Origin: Paracoccus versutus
GTDB taxonomy: Bacteria; Pseudomonadota; Alphaproteobacteria; Rhodobacterales; Rhodobacteraceae
Length of the DNA: 59,738 nucleotides
Assembly: GCF_000763885.1 (NCBI RefSeq)
Contig: NZ_JRKO01000038.1
Span: forward strand, 1-59,738
Reading direction: 5' to 3'
The position numbers and the translations under genes were made by a program. Numbering within the stretch: position 1 is the first letter of the stretch; each line of letters opens with the position of its first letter. This document shows, piece by piece, positions 9,762-19,488 of this stretch. The notes beneath the pieces were generated by a model that was given only the letters and a program-made list of their open reading frames with translations, had not been told where the DNA came from and did not search any database.

Positions 9762-10636
9762 GACCCCGCGTATATCAGGTCGTGCAGCTCGACCGCCGCC
9801 TCGCCGGTGCGGGGACCGAACCCCAGGAGCTTCAGCCCGTCCATCATCACCACCGCCCCCGCGCGGCCCGCCGGGGTCTGGGCCAGCGCCGGCATGGCCA
9901 GCACCGCCTCTTTCGCCGCGGTGTGGCTGCTGCCGCCATTGGCCTGCGCATCCGCCTGTTCGTCGCCGCGGCGCATCATCAGGATGACGTCGGGCGCGGC
10001 CTCGATCACCGCCTCGTCGGTGACGGGCTTGTAGCCCTCGACACCCTGCAGGGCGTTCTGCGCCCCGGCCAGGCGGATGATGCCGTCCGCCGCGGTGTCC
10101 GCGCCAGCGGCCATGACCCGCTCGCCTTGCAGCGACAGCACGAACAGCACCTTTTTCGGCTCGCCCGCCACCGCCTGCGCCCGGCCGAGCGCCGCTTGCA
10201 GGTCGGCCGCCAGCTTGTCGTGCAGCGCGCGACCCTTCTCCGGCACGCCAAGCGCCTCGGCCACCGCATCGACCTTGTCCAGCACGCCCTCGGCGTCATA
10301 GCGCTCGTCCACGCTGACGAAGGCCACGCCGGCCGATTGCAGCACCGAGACCGCCTCGGGTGGGCCTGCGCCCTCTTCGGCGATGATCAGGTCGGGCGAG
10401 ACCGACAGCACCCCTTCGGGCGACAGCGCGCGGACATAGCCGACATCGGGCAGGGCATTGGCCTGGGGCGGCCAGTTCGAGGTGGTGTCGCGGCCGATCA
10501 GCCGCGCCTCTTCCCCCAGCGCATAGACGATTTCCGTCACAGAGCCGCCCAGCGACAGCACGCGCCGGGCCTCGGGGTGGCCCTCCGCGCCGGCCGGGCC
10601 GGCCAGCAGGACCAGGGCAAGCGCCAGCCGTTTCAT
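9758..10636 (-). CDS. hmuT: Periplasmic heme-binding protein HmuT
   Basis: The 292-residue binding protein has a Sec signal peptide (MKRLALALVLLAGPAGA, cleavage near residue 17) and the type III periplasmic-binding fold. The family motif RVLSLGGSVTEIVYALGE follows directly, then RALSPEGVLSVSPDLII. The start at 10636 overlaps the hmuS stop (ATGA, 10633-10636). It captures heme in the periplasm and hands it to HmuUV. Confidence 0.92.
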   Translation of the reverse strand: MKRLALALVLLAGPAGAEGHPEARRVLSLGGSVTEIVYALGEEARLIGRDTTSNWPPQANALPDVGYVRALSPEGVLSVSPDLIIAEEGAGPPEAVSVLQSAGVAFVSVDERYDAEGVLDKVDAVAEALGVPEKGRALHDKLAADLQAALGRAQAVAGEPKKVLFVLSLQGERVMAAGADTAADGIIRLAGAQNALQGVEGYKPVTDEAVIEAAPDVILMMRRGDEQADAQANGGSSHTAAKEAVLAMPALAQTPAGRAGAVVMMDGLKLLGFGPRTGEAAVELHDLIYAGS

Positions 10637-11673
10637 TCTGCCGCCTCGGCCAGCGCCGGCAGGCCGGCGACCAGCGCCGCCCATTGTTCGGCATTACCGC
10701 CCTTTTCCGGGCGCAACCCGAAGCATTGGAAGATCAGCGCCCCCTCGGCATCGAAGGCCTCGACCGAGATCGCCGGGCCGCGCTTGGTGGGCTTGTCCAC
10801 CGCCCAGACCTCGGCGACGTGGTCGCCGCGCAGGTGCAGGTTGAAGCGCGGGTCCATGACGTTCAGCCACGGCCCCATGGGCCTCAGCGAATGGATCTTG
10901 CCGGAATGGATCTCGATGCAGCCCATGTTGCCGACGAAGAACATCACCCCCACGCCATCGGCATGGACGCGCTCCAGCAGCGCCGGCACCGCCTCGACCG
11001 CCAGCGGCCGCACCAGCGGCGCGCCGGCGATGCGATAGGCGCCCAGCCGGTTCATCTTGAGCCGGCGGATCAGGATGTTGAACTGATGCGTATCGGTCAT
11101 GTCGGCCCATTCCCGGCGCAGCGCATCGGCGCGCTCGGCGCCGGCCCTGGGCGGCTCGACCGGCGCGCGCGGCTCGAAGCGGGCGGTGTCGGACTGGTCC
11201 GCCAGCGCCAGGTCGCGACGCAGCGCCTCCCAGGCTGCCAGGTCCGAGCCCTCGCGCAGGTGGATCTTGTGGACCGCGTCGCCCGCCGCGTCGAAGACCT
11301 GGACCGAGCGGCGAGTGCCGCTCTCGGCCTGCTGCTCGACGGCGAAGGCATGGACCCAATGGCGGGGAAAGATGCGCAGGTCGATCTCGGGGTCCACGGT
11401 CATGGCGGCATGCTCGCCGTCGTGGAAATCGTTGTAGGTGCCGACCTTCTCGATCACGCAAGAGCGGTTGCGGGTCAGCGCCATGACCTCGCCCAGGGCC
11501 TGCACCTGCGGGATCAGCCGGCCGGGCAGGGCGTCGATGCAGGTCGCGCCATGGCCGACCCGCGCCGCGACCAGCGCCGCCTCGGGGACGCCCAGCCGCT
11601 CGGCCAGGTCAAAGGGACGGCCGCCGTCCTCGGCCAGGATGCGGCGCAGCTCTGCGGGGGAATGGTCGGTCAT
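10633..11673 (-). CDS. hmuS: Hemin-degrading/transport factor HmuS
   Basis: The 346-residue protein is of the HmuS/ChuS/HemS family, with two similar halves. The first includes NRSCVIEKVGTYNDF, and the second contains GNMGCIEIHSGKI and PWLNVMDPRFNLHLR, the region around the heme ligand in relatives. It acts in the cytoplasm on imported heme, as a heme oxygenase-like or heme-trafficking protein. The start at 11673 has an AAAGG ribosome site about 9 bases upstream. It is the first gene of the four-gene hmuSTUV operon, divergent from the receptor gene. Confidence 0.92.
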   Translation of the reverse strand: MTDHSPAELRRILAEDGGRPFDLAERLGVPEAALVAARVGHGATCIDALPGRLIPQVQALGEVMALTRNRSCVIEKVGTYNDFHDGEHAAMTVDPEIDLRIFPRHWVHAFAVEQQAESGTRRSVQVFDAAGDAVHKIHLREGSDLAAWEALRRDLALADQSDTARFEPRAPVEPPRAGAERADALRREWADMTDTHQFNILIRRLKMNRLGAYRIAGAPLVRPLAVEAVPALLERVHADGVGVMFFVGNMGCIEIHSGKIHSLRPMGPWLNVMDPRFNLHLRGDHVAEVWAVDKPTKRGPAISVEAFDAEGALIFQCFGLRPEKGGNAEQWAALVAGLPALAEAAE

Positions 11674-11730
11674 CGCGGTGCCTTTCGCTGCTGTTGCATG
11701 CCCGGTTCGGACCGGGAAGATGCAAGGAAT

Positions 11731-11760
11731 CATTGACAGTTTTACTAAGAATATTTTAAC
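11731..11760. promoter_or_regulatory. AT-rich island in the hmuS/hmuR divergent promoter region
   Basis: Between hmuS and hmuR lies a short AT-rich segment in otherwise GC-rich DNA. It contains TTGACA at 11733-11738 and the run ACTAAGAATATTTTAA. Divergent heme uptake genes in alphaproteobacteria are iron-controlled (Fur, Irr or RirA). I see no perfect match to the Irr or RirA box, so this is a location for regulation rather than a named site. Confidence 0.4.
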
Positions 11761-11821
11761 CGGCGCAAGATGCCAGCCCCGTGGCCAGCCGTAAACTTCA
11801 CGACATGACGACGGGGATCAC

Positions 11822-13876
11822 ATGCCACGCCATCCGATTCGCGGCGCGCTTCTGGCCGGAAGTGCCTGCACCCTTCTCTTTTCCGCTCCGCTGCTGGCGC
11901 AGGAACGCGCCGAGGCCCAGTCCGCGCAGACCGCCTATGTGCTGGACCAGATCGTGCTGCGCGCCGGCAAGCCCAAGGTGGCTTCCGAGGTGCCGCAATC
12001 GGTTTCCGTGGTCGACGGCCAGCAGCTTCAGGACATCGACCCTGGCCATATCGGCGAGGTGCTGGCGACCGTGCCCGGCGTCGCCGGCGTCGGCTCGGGC
12101 AGCTTCTTCGGGCAGGGGTTCAACATCCGCGGCTTCGGCGCCAGCGAGCAGGCGGCGTCCGAGGCGGGCATCGTGCAGCTGCTCGACGGCGAAAAGAAGT
12201 TCTACGAATCCTATCGCCAGGGCGCGCTGTTCGTGGAACCGGACTTCCTGCGCCAGGTCGAGGTGCTGCGCGGTCCCGGCTCGTCCACGCTTTACGGCGC
12301 CGGCGCGCTTGGCGGCGTGATCGCCATGGAGACCATCGAGCCGGGCGACCTGATCGCCGAGGGCCAGACCTTCGGCGGCCGGGCCAAGCTGGGCTATGCC
12401 AGCAATCCCGACACGGTGCTGGGCAGCATCGCGCTTGGCTGGCGGCCGAGCCATGACTTCGAGGCGCTGGCGGCGCTGGCCTGGCGCAAGCTGGGCGATA
12501 CCAAGGATGCGGACGGCAACACCACGATCCGCTCGAACTCCAAGACGCCGAACCTGCTGCTGAAGGCAAGAAAGAGCTTCGGCGACCACTATGTCGCCCT
12601 CTCCTATCAGCACCTGGAGGCCAAGGGCGAGGACCAGGATTTCGACCAGCTGAACGGGGCGCAGAAGGATCTGTTCTATCCCGGCTTTTCCTGGGGCGTG
12701 GGCGACATCACCACGCGCGACCAGACGGCCAGGCTGACCTGGGGCTGGAACCCGCAGGACAACCGCTATGTCGATCTGACGGCGACGCTGTCCTATACCA
12801 ACACCATGAAGGAGGTGCAGCAGGGCGACGACCCCGCCGAGCCGATCATGGCGTCCTTGCTGGGCCGGCGCGACTACCGGCTGTGGAAGTTCCGGCTGCA
12901 GAACGCCGCCGACCTGTCCGGCGCCGGCTATGACCACCACCTGACCGCGGGGATGGAACTGTCCCGGCAGGACCGTTCCTCGCGCGTGCCCTCGTCCTCG
13001 CATCCCGAGGGGATCACCCGGTTCTGGTCCGCCTTTGCGCTGTCCGAGGTGACGTGGGGCGACCTGACCGTGAACACCGGCCTGCGCTATGACCGCCAGC
13101 GCATCGAGCCCAAGGCATCGGTGACGGCCACCGACGACCGCTACAGCTCGGATTCCTTCGAGCCGCAGCTGGCCGCGATCTGGCGGCTGGACGACAACTG
13201 GTCGGTCTTCGGCTCGGCCGCCTTCGTGAACCGGATGCCCACGGCGGACGAGCTGTTCGATACCTATATGGGCGGCGCGCCCTCGCCCGACCTGAAGGAC
13301 GAAAAGGGCAAGAACCTGGAGGCCGGCGTCTCCTATCGCGGCTCGGGCATCTTTGCCGAGGGCGACGAGGCGGTGATGAAGCTGACGCTGTTCCGCAACC
13401 ATATCGACGACATGATCGTGCGCACCGGGGCGGCGGCGCCCACGCCCGCCTATGTCAATATCGACCGCGCCTATCTGCGCGGCGGCGAGCTGGAGGCGAC
13501 CTACAGCATCGACGCCTTCGAACTGGGCGCCGCGGTCTCGGTCGTCGATGGCAAGGACCAGGACGGCACGGTGCTGGACACGCTGCCCAACGACCGCGTG
13601 ACCTTGCAGGCGATCTGGCAGGCCAGCGACGCCTGGCGGCTGGGCCTGCGCAGCACCCTGGCCAAGGGCCGCGACAAGGCGGATGGCGAACATCGCGCCG
13701 GCTACGGCGTGCATGACGTTTTTGCCACCTGGGCGCCGCAAGCCGGGGCGGCGGCGGGGATCGAGGTCCATCTCGGCGTCGACAACCTTACCGACCGCGA
13801 CTATACGCCCGCCTCCTGGCTCAGCGGCCCGGCGCCGGGGCGGAACTTCAAGCTGTCGGTCTCGCGCAGCTTCTGA
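11822..13876 (+). CDS. hmuR: TonB-dependent heme receptor
   Basis: The 684-residue outer-membrane receptor has a signal peptide ending near LLAQ (residue 26), a TonB-box-like YVLDQIVLRAG at about 37-47, and a plug domain with VPQSVSVVDG and EVLRGPGSSTLYGAGALGGVI. A 22-strand barrel follows and ends in the aromatic C-terminus LSVSRSF. Its divergence from hmuSTUV makes heme the likely ligand. In heme receptors, a histidine in the plug and one in an FRAP/NPNL loop bind heme; a clear FRAP box is not seen here, so substrate assignment rests on context. Confidence 0.85.
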   Translation: MPRHPIRGALLAGSACTLLFSAPLLAQERAEAQSAQTAYVLDQIVLRAGKPKVASEVPQSVSVVDGQQLQDIDPGHIGEVLATVPGVAGVGSGSFFGQGFNIRGFGASEQAASEAGIVQLLDGEKKFYESYRQGALFVEPDFLRQVEVLRGPGSSTLYGAGALGGVIAMETIEPGDLIAEGQTFGGRAKLGYASNPDTVLGSIALGWRPSHDFEALAALAWRKLGDTKDADGNTTIRSNSKTPNLLLKARKSFGDHYVALSYQHLEAKGEDQDFDQLNGAQKDLFYPGFSWGVGDITTRDQTARLTWGWNPQDNRYVDLTATLSYTNTMKEVQQGDDPAEPIMASLLGRRDYRLWKFRLQNAADLSGAGYDHHLTAGMELSRQDRSSRVPSSSHPEGITRFWSAFALSEVTWGDLTVNTGLRYDRQRIEPKASVTATDDRYSSDSFEPQLAAIWRLDDNWSVFGSAAFVNRMPTADELFDTYMGGAPSPDLKDEKGKNLEAGVSYRGSGIFAEGDEAVMKLTLFRNHIDDMIVRTGAAAPTPAYVNIDRAYLRGGELEATYSIDAFELGAAVSVVDGKDQDGTVLDTLPNDRVTLQAIWQASDAWRLGLRSTLAKGRDKADGEHRAGYGVHDVFATWAPQAGAAAGIEVHLGVDNLTDRDYTPASWLSGPAPGRNFKLSVSRSF

Positions 13877-13901
13877 CGGGGCTTTCGGGCAGTCACCGGA
13901 A

Positions 13902-13924
13902 CGGCCGGCCCTGGTGGCCGGCCG
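13902..13924 (+). terminator. Terminator hairpin after hmuR
   Basis: CGGCCGGCC (13902-13910) and GGCCGGCCG (13916-13924) form a perfect 9-base stem with a 5-base loop. ATTTC follows. It lies 26 bases after the hmuR stop. Confidence 0.6.
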
Positions 13925-14287
13925 ATTTCATGCCCCGCACCGGCTGCGGCCGTCCATGCGACCCTGCCAACCCCCGGCGGTTTACGCTACGGAACCGGTG
14001 CCTGCCCCTTGCTGCCGACAGGGGGCGGGCAGTCGGAAATTGCCTCAAAAGATTGATTTTACCCATTGCTGTCATTGGATTTTCACAAATCCATGCCACA
14101 GAGCCGGAGTTTCCGGCGCGGTGCTTGCCTGCCGCCTGCCATACCAAACCGACCAGTTGCGAATTGACACCCCGGCCCCCGGCAGGTGACAAATCCGCAC
14201 AGGGAGGCGGATGGCGCATGGCGGGCCCTGGCCCAGCTGCTGCCGTCCGGGAACGATGACGCCGCAAGGCACGACTCGGAGGATACC
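13925..14287. other. 363-base intergenic region before ugpB
   Basis: No gene was found in this gap. It holds an AT-rich patch at about 14036-14095 with a Pho-box-like sequence (14069-14086). TTGACA at 14164-14169 is followed 17 bases later by TGACAAAT, a possible sigma-70 promoter about 95 bases upstream of ugpB. The purine-rich CTCGGAGGATACC just before ugpB is its ribosome site. Confidence 0.5.
14069..14086 (+). promoter_or_regulatory. Candidate Pho box upstream of ugpBAEC
   Basis: CTGTCAT-TGGA-TTTTCAC resembles the PhoB box, two CTGTCA-type direct repeats 11 bases apart. The first half is perfect and the second matches 5 of 7. In E. coli, ugp is under PhoB control. The site is about 200 bases upstream of ugpB, so a transcript from here would carry a long leader. 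Confidence 0.4.
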
Positions 14288-15583
14288 ATGCAGAAAACCC
14301 CATTCTGGCTTGCAGGGCTGATGGCGCTGCCCGTCGCGGCCGAGGCCAAGACCGAAATCTCGTGGTGGCACGCCATGACCGGCGCCAATGCCGAGGTGGT
14401 GACCAAGATCGCCGGCGATTTCAACGCAAGCCAGGCCGATTACGAACTCAAGCCCGTCTTCAAGGGCACCTATCCCGAAACCCTGAACGCCGGCATCGCC
14501 GCCTTCCGCGCGGGCCAGGCCCCCGACATCATCCAGGTCTTCGACGTCGGCACCGGCGTCATGATGGGCGCGCAGGGCGCCATCAAGCCGGTGGCCGAGG
14601 TGCTGCAGGAAGGCGGCTACGAATTCGACAAGAGCCAGTATCTGCCCGGCATCGTCGGCTATTACTCGACGCCCGAGGGGGACATGCTGTCCTTCCCCTA
14701 CAACTCCTCCTCGCCGATCCTGTATTACAACAAGGACATCTTCGAAAAGGCGGGGCTGGACGTCGAGAACCCGCCCAAGACCTGGGCCGAGGTCTGGGCC
14801 GCCGCGCGCAAGATCAAGGAATCGGGGGCGGCGACCTGCGGCTATACCTCGACCTGGCTGACCTGGATCCATACCGAGAACTTCGCCGCCTGGAACAACG
14901 TCAGCTGGGGCACGAACGAGAACGGCCTGGCCGGCACGCCCGAGCTGAAGATCGACGGGCCCCTGTTCGTCAAGCATTTCCAGGAACTTGCGGACCTGGC
15001 GAAGGAGGGCGTCTTCGTCTATGGCGGCCGCACCAGCGAGGCCAAGCAGAACTTCACCTCGGGCGAATGCGGCATCCTGACCGAAAGCTCGGGCGGGCTT
15101 GGCGACATCGTCAAGTCGGGCATGAACTACGGCATCGGCCAGCTGCCCTATGACGAGACCGCCGAGGGCGCGCCGCAGAACACCACGCCGGGCGGCGCCT
15201 CGCTCTGGGTGATGGGCGGCAAGTCGGACGAGACCTACAAGGGCGTCGCCGCCTTCTTCAACTATCTGTCCCAGACCGAGGTGCAGCAATACCTGCACGA
15301 GCAATCGGGCTATCTGCCGGTGACGATGGCGGCCTACGAGGCGACCAAGGGCTCGGATTTCTACCAGCAGAACCCCGGCCGCGAGACGCCGATCCTGCAG
15401 ATGATGGGCAAGCAGCCGACTGAGAACTCCAAGGGCGTGCGCGCGCCGAACCTGCCGCAGCTGCGCGACATCCAGAACGAGGAGTATGAAAAGATGCTGG
15501 CCGGCCAGCAGGATGCGGCCACGGCGCTGAAGAACGCCGCCGAGCGCGGCAATGCCGCCATCCGCGAGGCCGCCGGCGGCTGA
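14288..15583 (+). CDS. ugpB: Glycerol-3-phosphate ABC transporter, binding protein
   Basis: The 431-residue binding protein is of the family-1 type, with a signal peptide ending in AEAK near residue 21. It has the UgpB-like start [15 protein letters not shown] and a later [19 protein letters not shown]. It binds sn-glycerol-3-phosphate, and in relatives glycerophosphodiesters, in the periplasm. It is first of four same-strand genes, ugpB-A-E-C. A stable hairpin separates it from ugpA, as expected for a binding protein made in excess. No ugpQ phosphodiesterase gene accompanies the operon. Confidence 0.9.
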   Translation: MQKTPFWLAGLMALPVAAEAKTEISWWHAMTGANAEVVTKIAGDFNASQADYELKPVFKGTYPETLNAGIAAFRAGQAPDIIQVFDVGTGVMMGAQGAIKPVAEVLQEGGYEFDKSQYLPGIVGYYSTPEGDMLSFPYNSSSPILYYNKDIFEKAGLDVENPPKTWAEVWAAARKIKESGAATCGYTSTWLTWIHTENFAAWNNVSWGTNENGLAGTPELKIDGPLFVKHFQELADLAKEGVFVYGGRTSEAKQNFTSGECGILTESSGGLGDIVKSGMNYGIGQLPYDETAEGAPQNTTPGGASLWVMGGKSDETYKGVAAFFNYLSQTEVQQYLHEQSGYLPVTMAAYEATKGSDFYQQNPGRETPILQMMGKQPTENSKGVRAPNLPQLRDIQNEEYEKMLAGQQDAATALKNAAERGNAAIREAAGG

Positions 15584-15590
15584 GGCCAAG

Positions 15591-15614
15591 GGGCGGGCGT
15601 TCCGGCGCCCGCCC
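15591..15614 (+). repeat. Hairpin between ugpB and ugpA
   Basis: GGGCGGGCG (15591-15599) and CGCCCGCCC (15606-15614) form a perfect 9-base stem with a 6-base loop. It sits 8 bases after the ugpB stop and 20 bases before ugpA. It probably stabilises the upstream message or partly terminates transcription so that UgpB exceeds the membrane subunits. Confidence 0.55.
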
Positions 15615-15633
15615 GATGCGACAAGGGGGACGG

Positions 15634-16515
15634 ATGAGACGCACGGTCTTTCCGCACAAGCTGCTGCCCTGGCTGCTGCTGGCGCCGCAGCTGGCGATCA
15701 CGCTGATCTTCTTCTATTGGCCGGCGGCGCAGGCCTTTCGCCAGTCGGTGCTGCGCGAGGATGCCTTTGGCCTGAAGACGACCTTCGTCGGGCTGGCGAA
15801 TTTCCGCAAGGTGCTGGGCGATCCGAACTACCTGAACTCGGTCCGGGTGACGGTGGTGTTTTCGGTGCTGGTCGCCTTTTGCGCCATGGCGATCGCGCTG
15901 TTCCTGGCGGTGCAGGCGGAAAAGATCGTCCGCGGCAAGGGGTTCTATCGCACGCTGATGATCTGGCCCTATGCGGTGGCGCCCGCCATCGCCGGCATGC
16001 TGTGGCTGTTCATGTTCAACCCCAGCTTCGGCACGCTGGCCTGGCCGCTGCGGCAGATGGGCATCTACTGGAACCCGCTGCTGGACGGCGAGCAGGCGAT
16101 GGCGCTGGTGGTCGCGGCCGCGACGTGGAAGCAGATCAGCTACAACTTCCTGTTCTTCGTCGCCGGCCTGCAGGCGATCCCCCGCTCGCTGCTGGAGGCG
16201 GCGGCCATCGACGGCGCCTCGCGCCGCCATGCCTTCTGGACCATCACCTTCCCGCTGCTGGCGCCGACGACCTTCTTCCTGCTGGTGGTGAACACGGTCT
16301 ATGCGCTGTTCGACACCTTCGGCATCATCCATGCCGTGACCGGCGGCGGCCCCGGCAAGGCGACCGAGACGCTGGTCTACAAGGTCTATAACGACGGTTT
16401 CGTGAACCTGATCATGGGCGACAGCGCCGCGCAATCGGTGATCCTGATGATCATCGTGATCGCGCTGACCGCCTTCCAGTTCCGCTTCATCGAAAGGAGG
16501 GTGCATTATGGCTGA
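15634..16515 (+). CDS. ugpA: Glycerol-3-phosphate ABC transporter permease UgpA
   Basis: The 293-residue MalF-type permease has six predicted membrane helices. The EAA loop, [22 protein letters not shown], lies at about residues 189-210. The start at 15634 is preceded by AAGGGGGACGG. The 3' end overlaps ugpE by 8 bases. It forms the membrane channel with UgpE. Confidence 0.92.
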   Translation: MRRTVFPHKLLPWLLLAPQLAITLIFFYWPAAQAFRQSVLREDAFGLKTTFVGLANFRKVLGDPNYLNSVRVTVVFSVLVAFCAMAIALFLAVQAEKIVRGKGFYRTLMIWPYAVAPAIAGMLWLFMFNPSFGTLAWPLRQMGIYWNPLLDGEQAMALVVAAATWKQISYNFLFFVAGLQAIPRSLLEAAAIDGASRRHAFWTITFPLLAPTTFFLLVVNTVYALFDTFGIIHAVTGGGPGKATETLVYKVYNDGFVNLIMGDSAAQSVILMIIVIALTAFQFRFIERRVHYG

Positions 16516-17371
16516 GCCCTCCCCCCTGGCCGCGCGCGGCGCCGGGCGGCTGCTGGCGCATCTGTGGATGGTGCTGGGCGTGATCGTGGTGGCCTTCCCG
16601 GTCTATTACGTCTTCGTCGCCTCGACCCATTCGGTGCAGACCATCCTGCGCCCGCCGCTGCCCCTGCTGCCCGGACCCGAGGCGGCGCGGAACTATTCCG
16701 ACGCCTTCTCGGGCGGGATCAGCCGCATCGGCGGGGTCAGCCTGTGGCGGCTTCTGGCCAATACCACCATCGTCGCCATGGGCATCGCGCTGGGAAAGAT
16801 CGCGATCTCGATGGCCTCGGCCTATGCCATCGTCTTTTTCCGCTTTCCGCTGCGCATGGCCTGCTTCTGGCTGATCTTCATCACCCTGATGCTGCCGGTC
16901 GAGGTGCGCATCCAGCCGACCTACAAGGTCATGGTCGACCTGGGCCTGATCGACACCTATCCGGGGCTGATCCTGCCGCTGATCGCCTCGGCCACCGCGA
17001 CGCTTCTGTTCCGGCAGTTCTTCATGACCATCCCGGACGAGCTGCTGGAGGCGGCGCGGGTCGACGGCGCCGGGCCCTGGCGGTTCTTCAAGGACATCCT
17101 GTGGCCGCTGTCGCTGACCAATGTGGCGGCGATCTTCGTGATCCAGTTCATCTATGGCTGGACGCAATACCTGTGGCCGCTGCTGGTCACCAATTCCAAC
17201 GAAATGAACACCATCGTCATCGCGCTGAAGAAGATGATCTCCTTTGCCGATGCCGATACGCCCTGGAACCTCGTGATGGTCACAAGCGTGCTGGCCATCC
17301 TGCCGCCGATCCTGGTGGTGGTGCTGATGCAGCGCTGGTTCGTCAAGGGCCTGGTCGAGACGGAGAAATAG
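16508..17371 (+). CDS. ugpE: Glycerol-3-phosphate ABC transporter permease UgpE
   Basis: The 287-residue MalG-type permease has six membrane helices and the EAA loop [21 protein letters not shown]. It starts inside the end of ugpA with an AGGAGGG ribosome site there. It ends one base before the ugpC ATG. It partners UgpA in the channel. Confidence 0.92.
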   Translation: MAEPSPLAARGAGRLLAHLWMVLGVIVVAFPVYYVFVASTHSVQTILRPPLPLLPGPEAARNYSDAFSGGISRIGGVSLWRLLANTTIVAMGIALGKIAISMASAYAIVFFRFPLRMACFWLIFITLMLPVEVRIQPTYKVMVDLGLIDTYPGLILPLIASATATLLFRQFFMTIPDELLEAARVDGAGPWRFFKDILWPLSLTNVAAIFVIQFIYGWTQYLWPLLVTNSNEMNTIVIALKKMISFADADTPWNLVMVTSVLAILPPILVVVLMQRWFVKGLVETEK

Positions 17372-18436
<1,065 letters not shown>

Positions 18437-18453
18437 ACGGGGCTGAACCGGGC

Positions 18454-19362
18454 TCAGCCGGCCCCGGCCAGCGCCTTGTCCAGCGCGGCGAAGATCGGCC
18501 GGGTCAGGCCTTGCGGCTTGCGCGTCACGCCGGCCCAGCCGCGTTCCTGCGCCGCCTGGGTGTCGAAGGCGCGGGCGGTGGTGATCCCGGCCAGCTCGTC
18601 CCAGCCGACCGGCGCCGCCACCGGGGCGCCCGGCCGCGCCCGCACCGAAAACGGCGCCACCGCCGTCGAGCCGCGCTCGTTGCGCAGCCAGTCGATGAAG
18701 ATGCGGCCCTTGCGGCCGGCCTTGGCCAGTTCCACCGTATAGCGGTCCGGTTCGTCCTGCGCGCAAAGCGCGGCGAAGCCGCGGGCGAAGCGCTTCAGAT
18801 CGCCCCAGCCGATGCTGCGGCGCAGGGGCACCACCAGATGCACCCCCTTGCCGCCGGTCAGCATCGCCCAAGGGTCAAGGCCCAGGTCCAGCAGCCGGCC
18901 GCGCAGCGACAGCGCGGCGCTGCGCACGGCGTCGAAGCCCAGCCCCTCGTCGGGGTCGAGGTCGAAGACCAGCCGGTCGGGCCGCTCCAGCCGGTCGCGG
19001 CGGGCGGGCCAGATGTGGAACTCGACCGTGCCCATCTGCACCGCGGCGACCAGCCCGGCCGCGTCGGCGACATAGGCATAGGCCGCATCCTCGCCGTCGC
19101 TTTCGGTGATCTGCATCTGCCGGATCGCCTTGGGAAAGCCCTTGCCGGGGTGCTTCTGGAAGAACCGCTCGCCCGCCATCCCGTCGGGCAGGCGCAGAAG
19201 CGACAGCGGGCGGTCCGCGGCCTCTTCCAGCATCAGCGGCGCGATCCGCTGGTAATAGCGCGCCAGCCCCGCCTTGGTCAGCCCGGCCTTGCCCGGCCCG
19301 GCATCGTCAAAGATCACCCGCTCGGGATGCGAGATGGTCACGCCTTCGATCCGCTCGGTCAT
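18454..19362 (-). CDS. Stand-alone LigD-type polymerase/primase domain protein
   Basis: The 302-residue protein matches the polymerase (PolDom, archaeo-eukaryotic primase-like) domain of bacterial LigD. It starts ISHPERVIFDD, with the catalytic aspartates Asp134 and Asp136 in VFDLDPDEG and the family motif LTGGKGVHLVVPL. Full LigD also carries ligase and phosphoesterase domains, absent here, and no ku gene is in the window. It would add nucleotides (often ribonucleotides) at broken DNA ends in non-homologous end joining, with a ligase encoded elsewhere. The start at 19362 (MTERIEGV) begins at the family boundary. Confidence 0.85.
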   Translation of the reverse strand: MTERIEGVTISHPERVIFDDAGPGKAGLTKAGLARYYQRIAPLMLEEAADRPLSLLRLPDGMAGERFFQKHPGKGFPKAIRQMQITESDGEDAAYAYVADAAGLVAAVQMGTVEFHIWPARRDRLERPDRLVFDLDPDEGLGFDAVRSAALSLRGRLLDLGLDPWAMLTGGKGVHLVVPLRRSIGWGDLKRFARGFAALCAQDEPDRYTVELAKAGRKGRIFIDWLRNERGSTAVAPFSVRARPGAPVAAPVGWDELAGITTARAFDTQAAQERGWAGVTRKPQGLTRPIFAALDKALAGAG

Positions 19363-19488
19363 CGCCGGCTCCTGCGCTGCCTTTCGGGACCAACGCCGGC
19401 ACCGGGGCCGCGGTTCGCCGCCGGTCCGGTTTGCGCTTGGCCGCGCCGCACCTATATCCCTCGCTGCAATGCGAAAGGGACAGGTTGA

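Noticed and set aside
11733..11760. Irr or RirA box before hmuS/hmuR
   Set aside because: The AT-rich segment does not match either consensus well enough to name; only a general regulatory region is reported.
11798..13771. Minus-strand open frame opposite hmuR
   Set aside because: Compositional shadow of the receptor gene, with no recognisable domain and no ribosome site.
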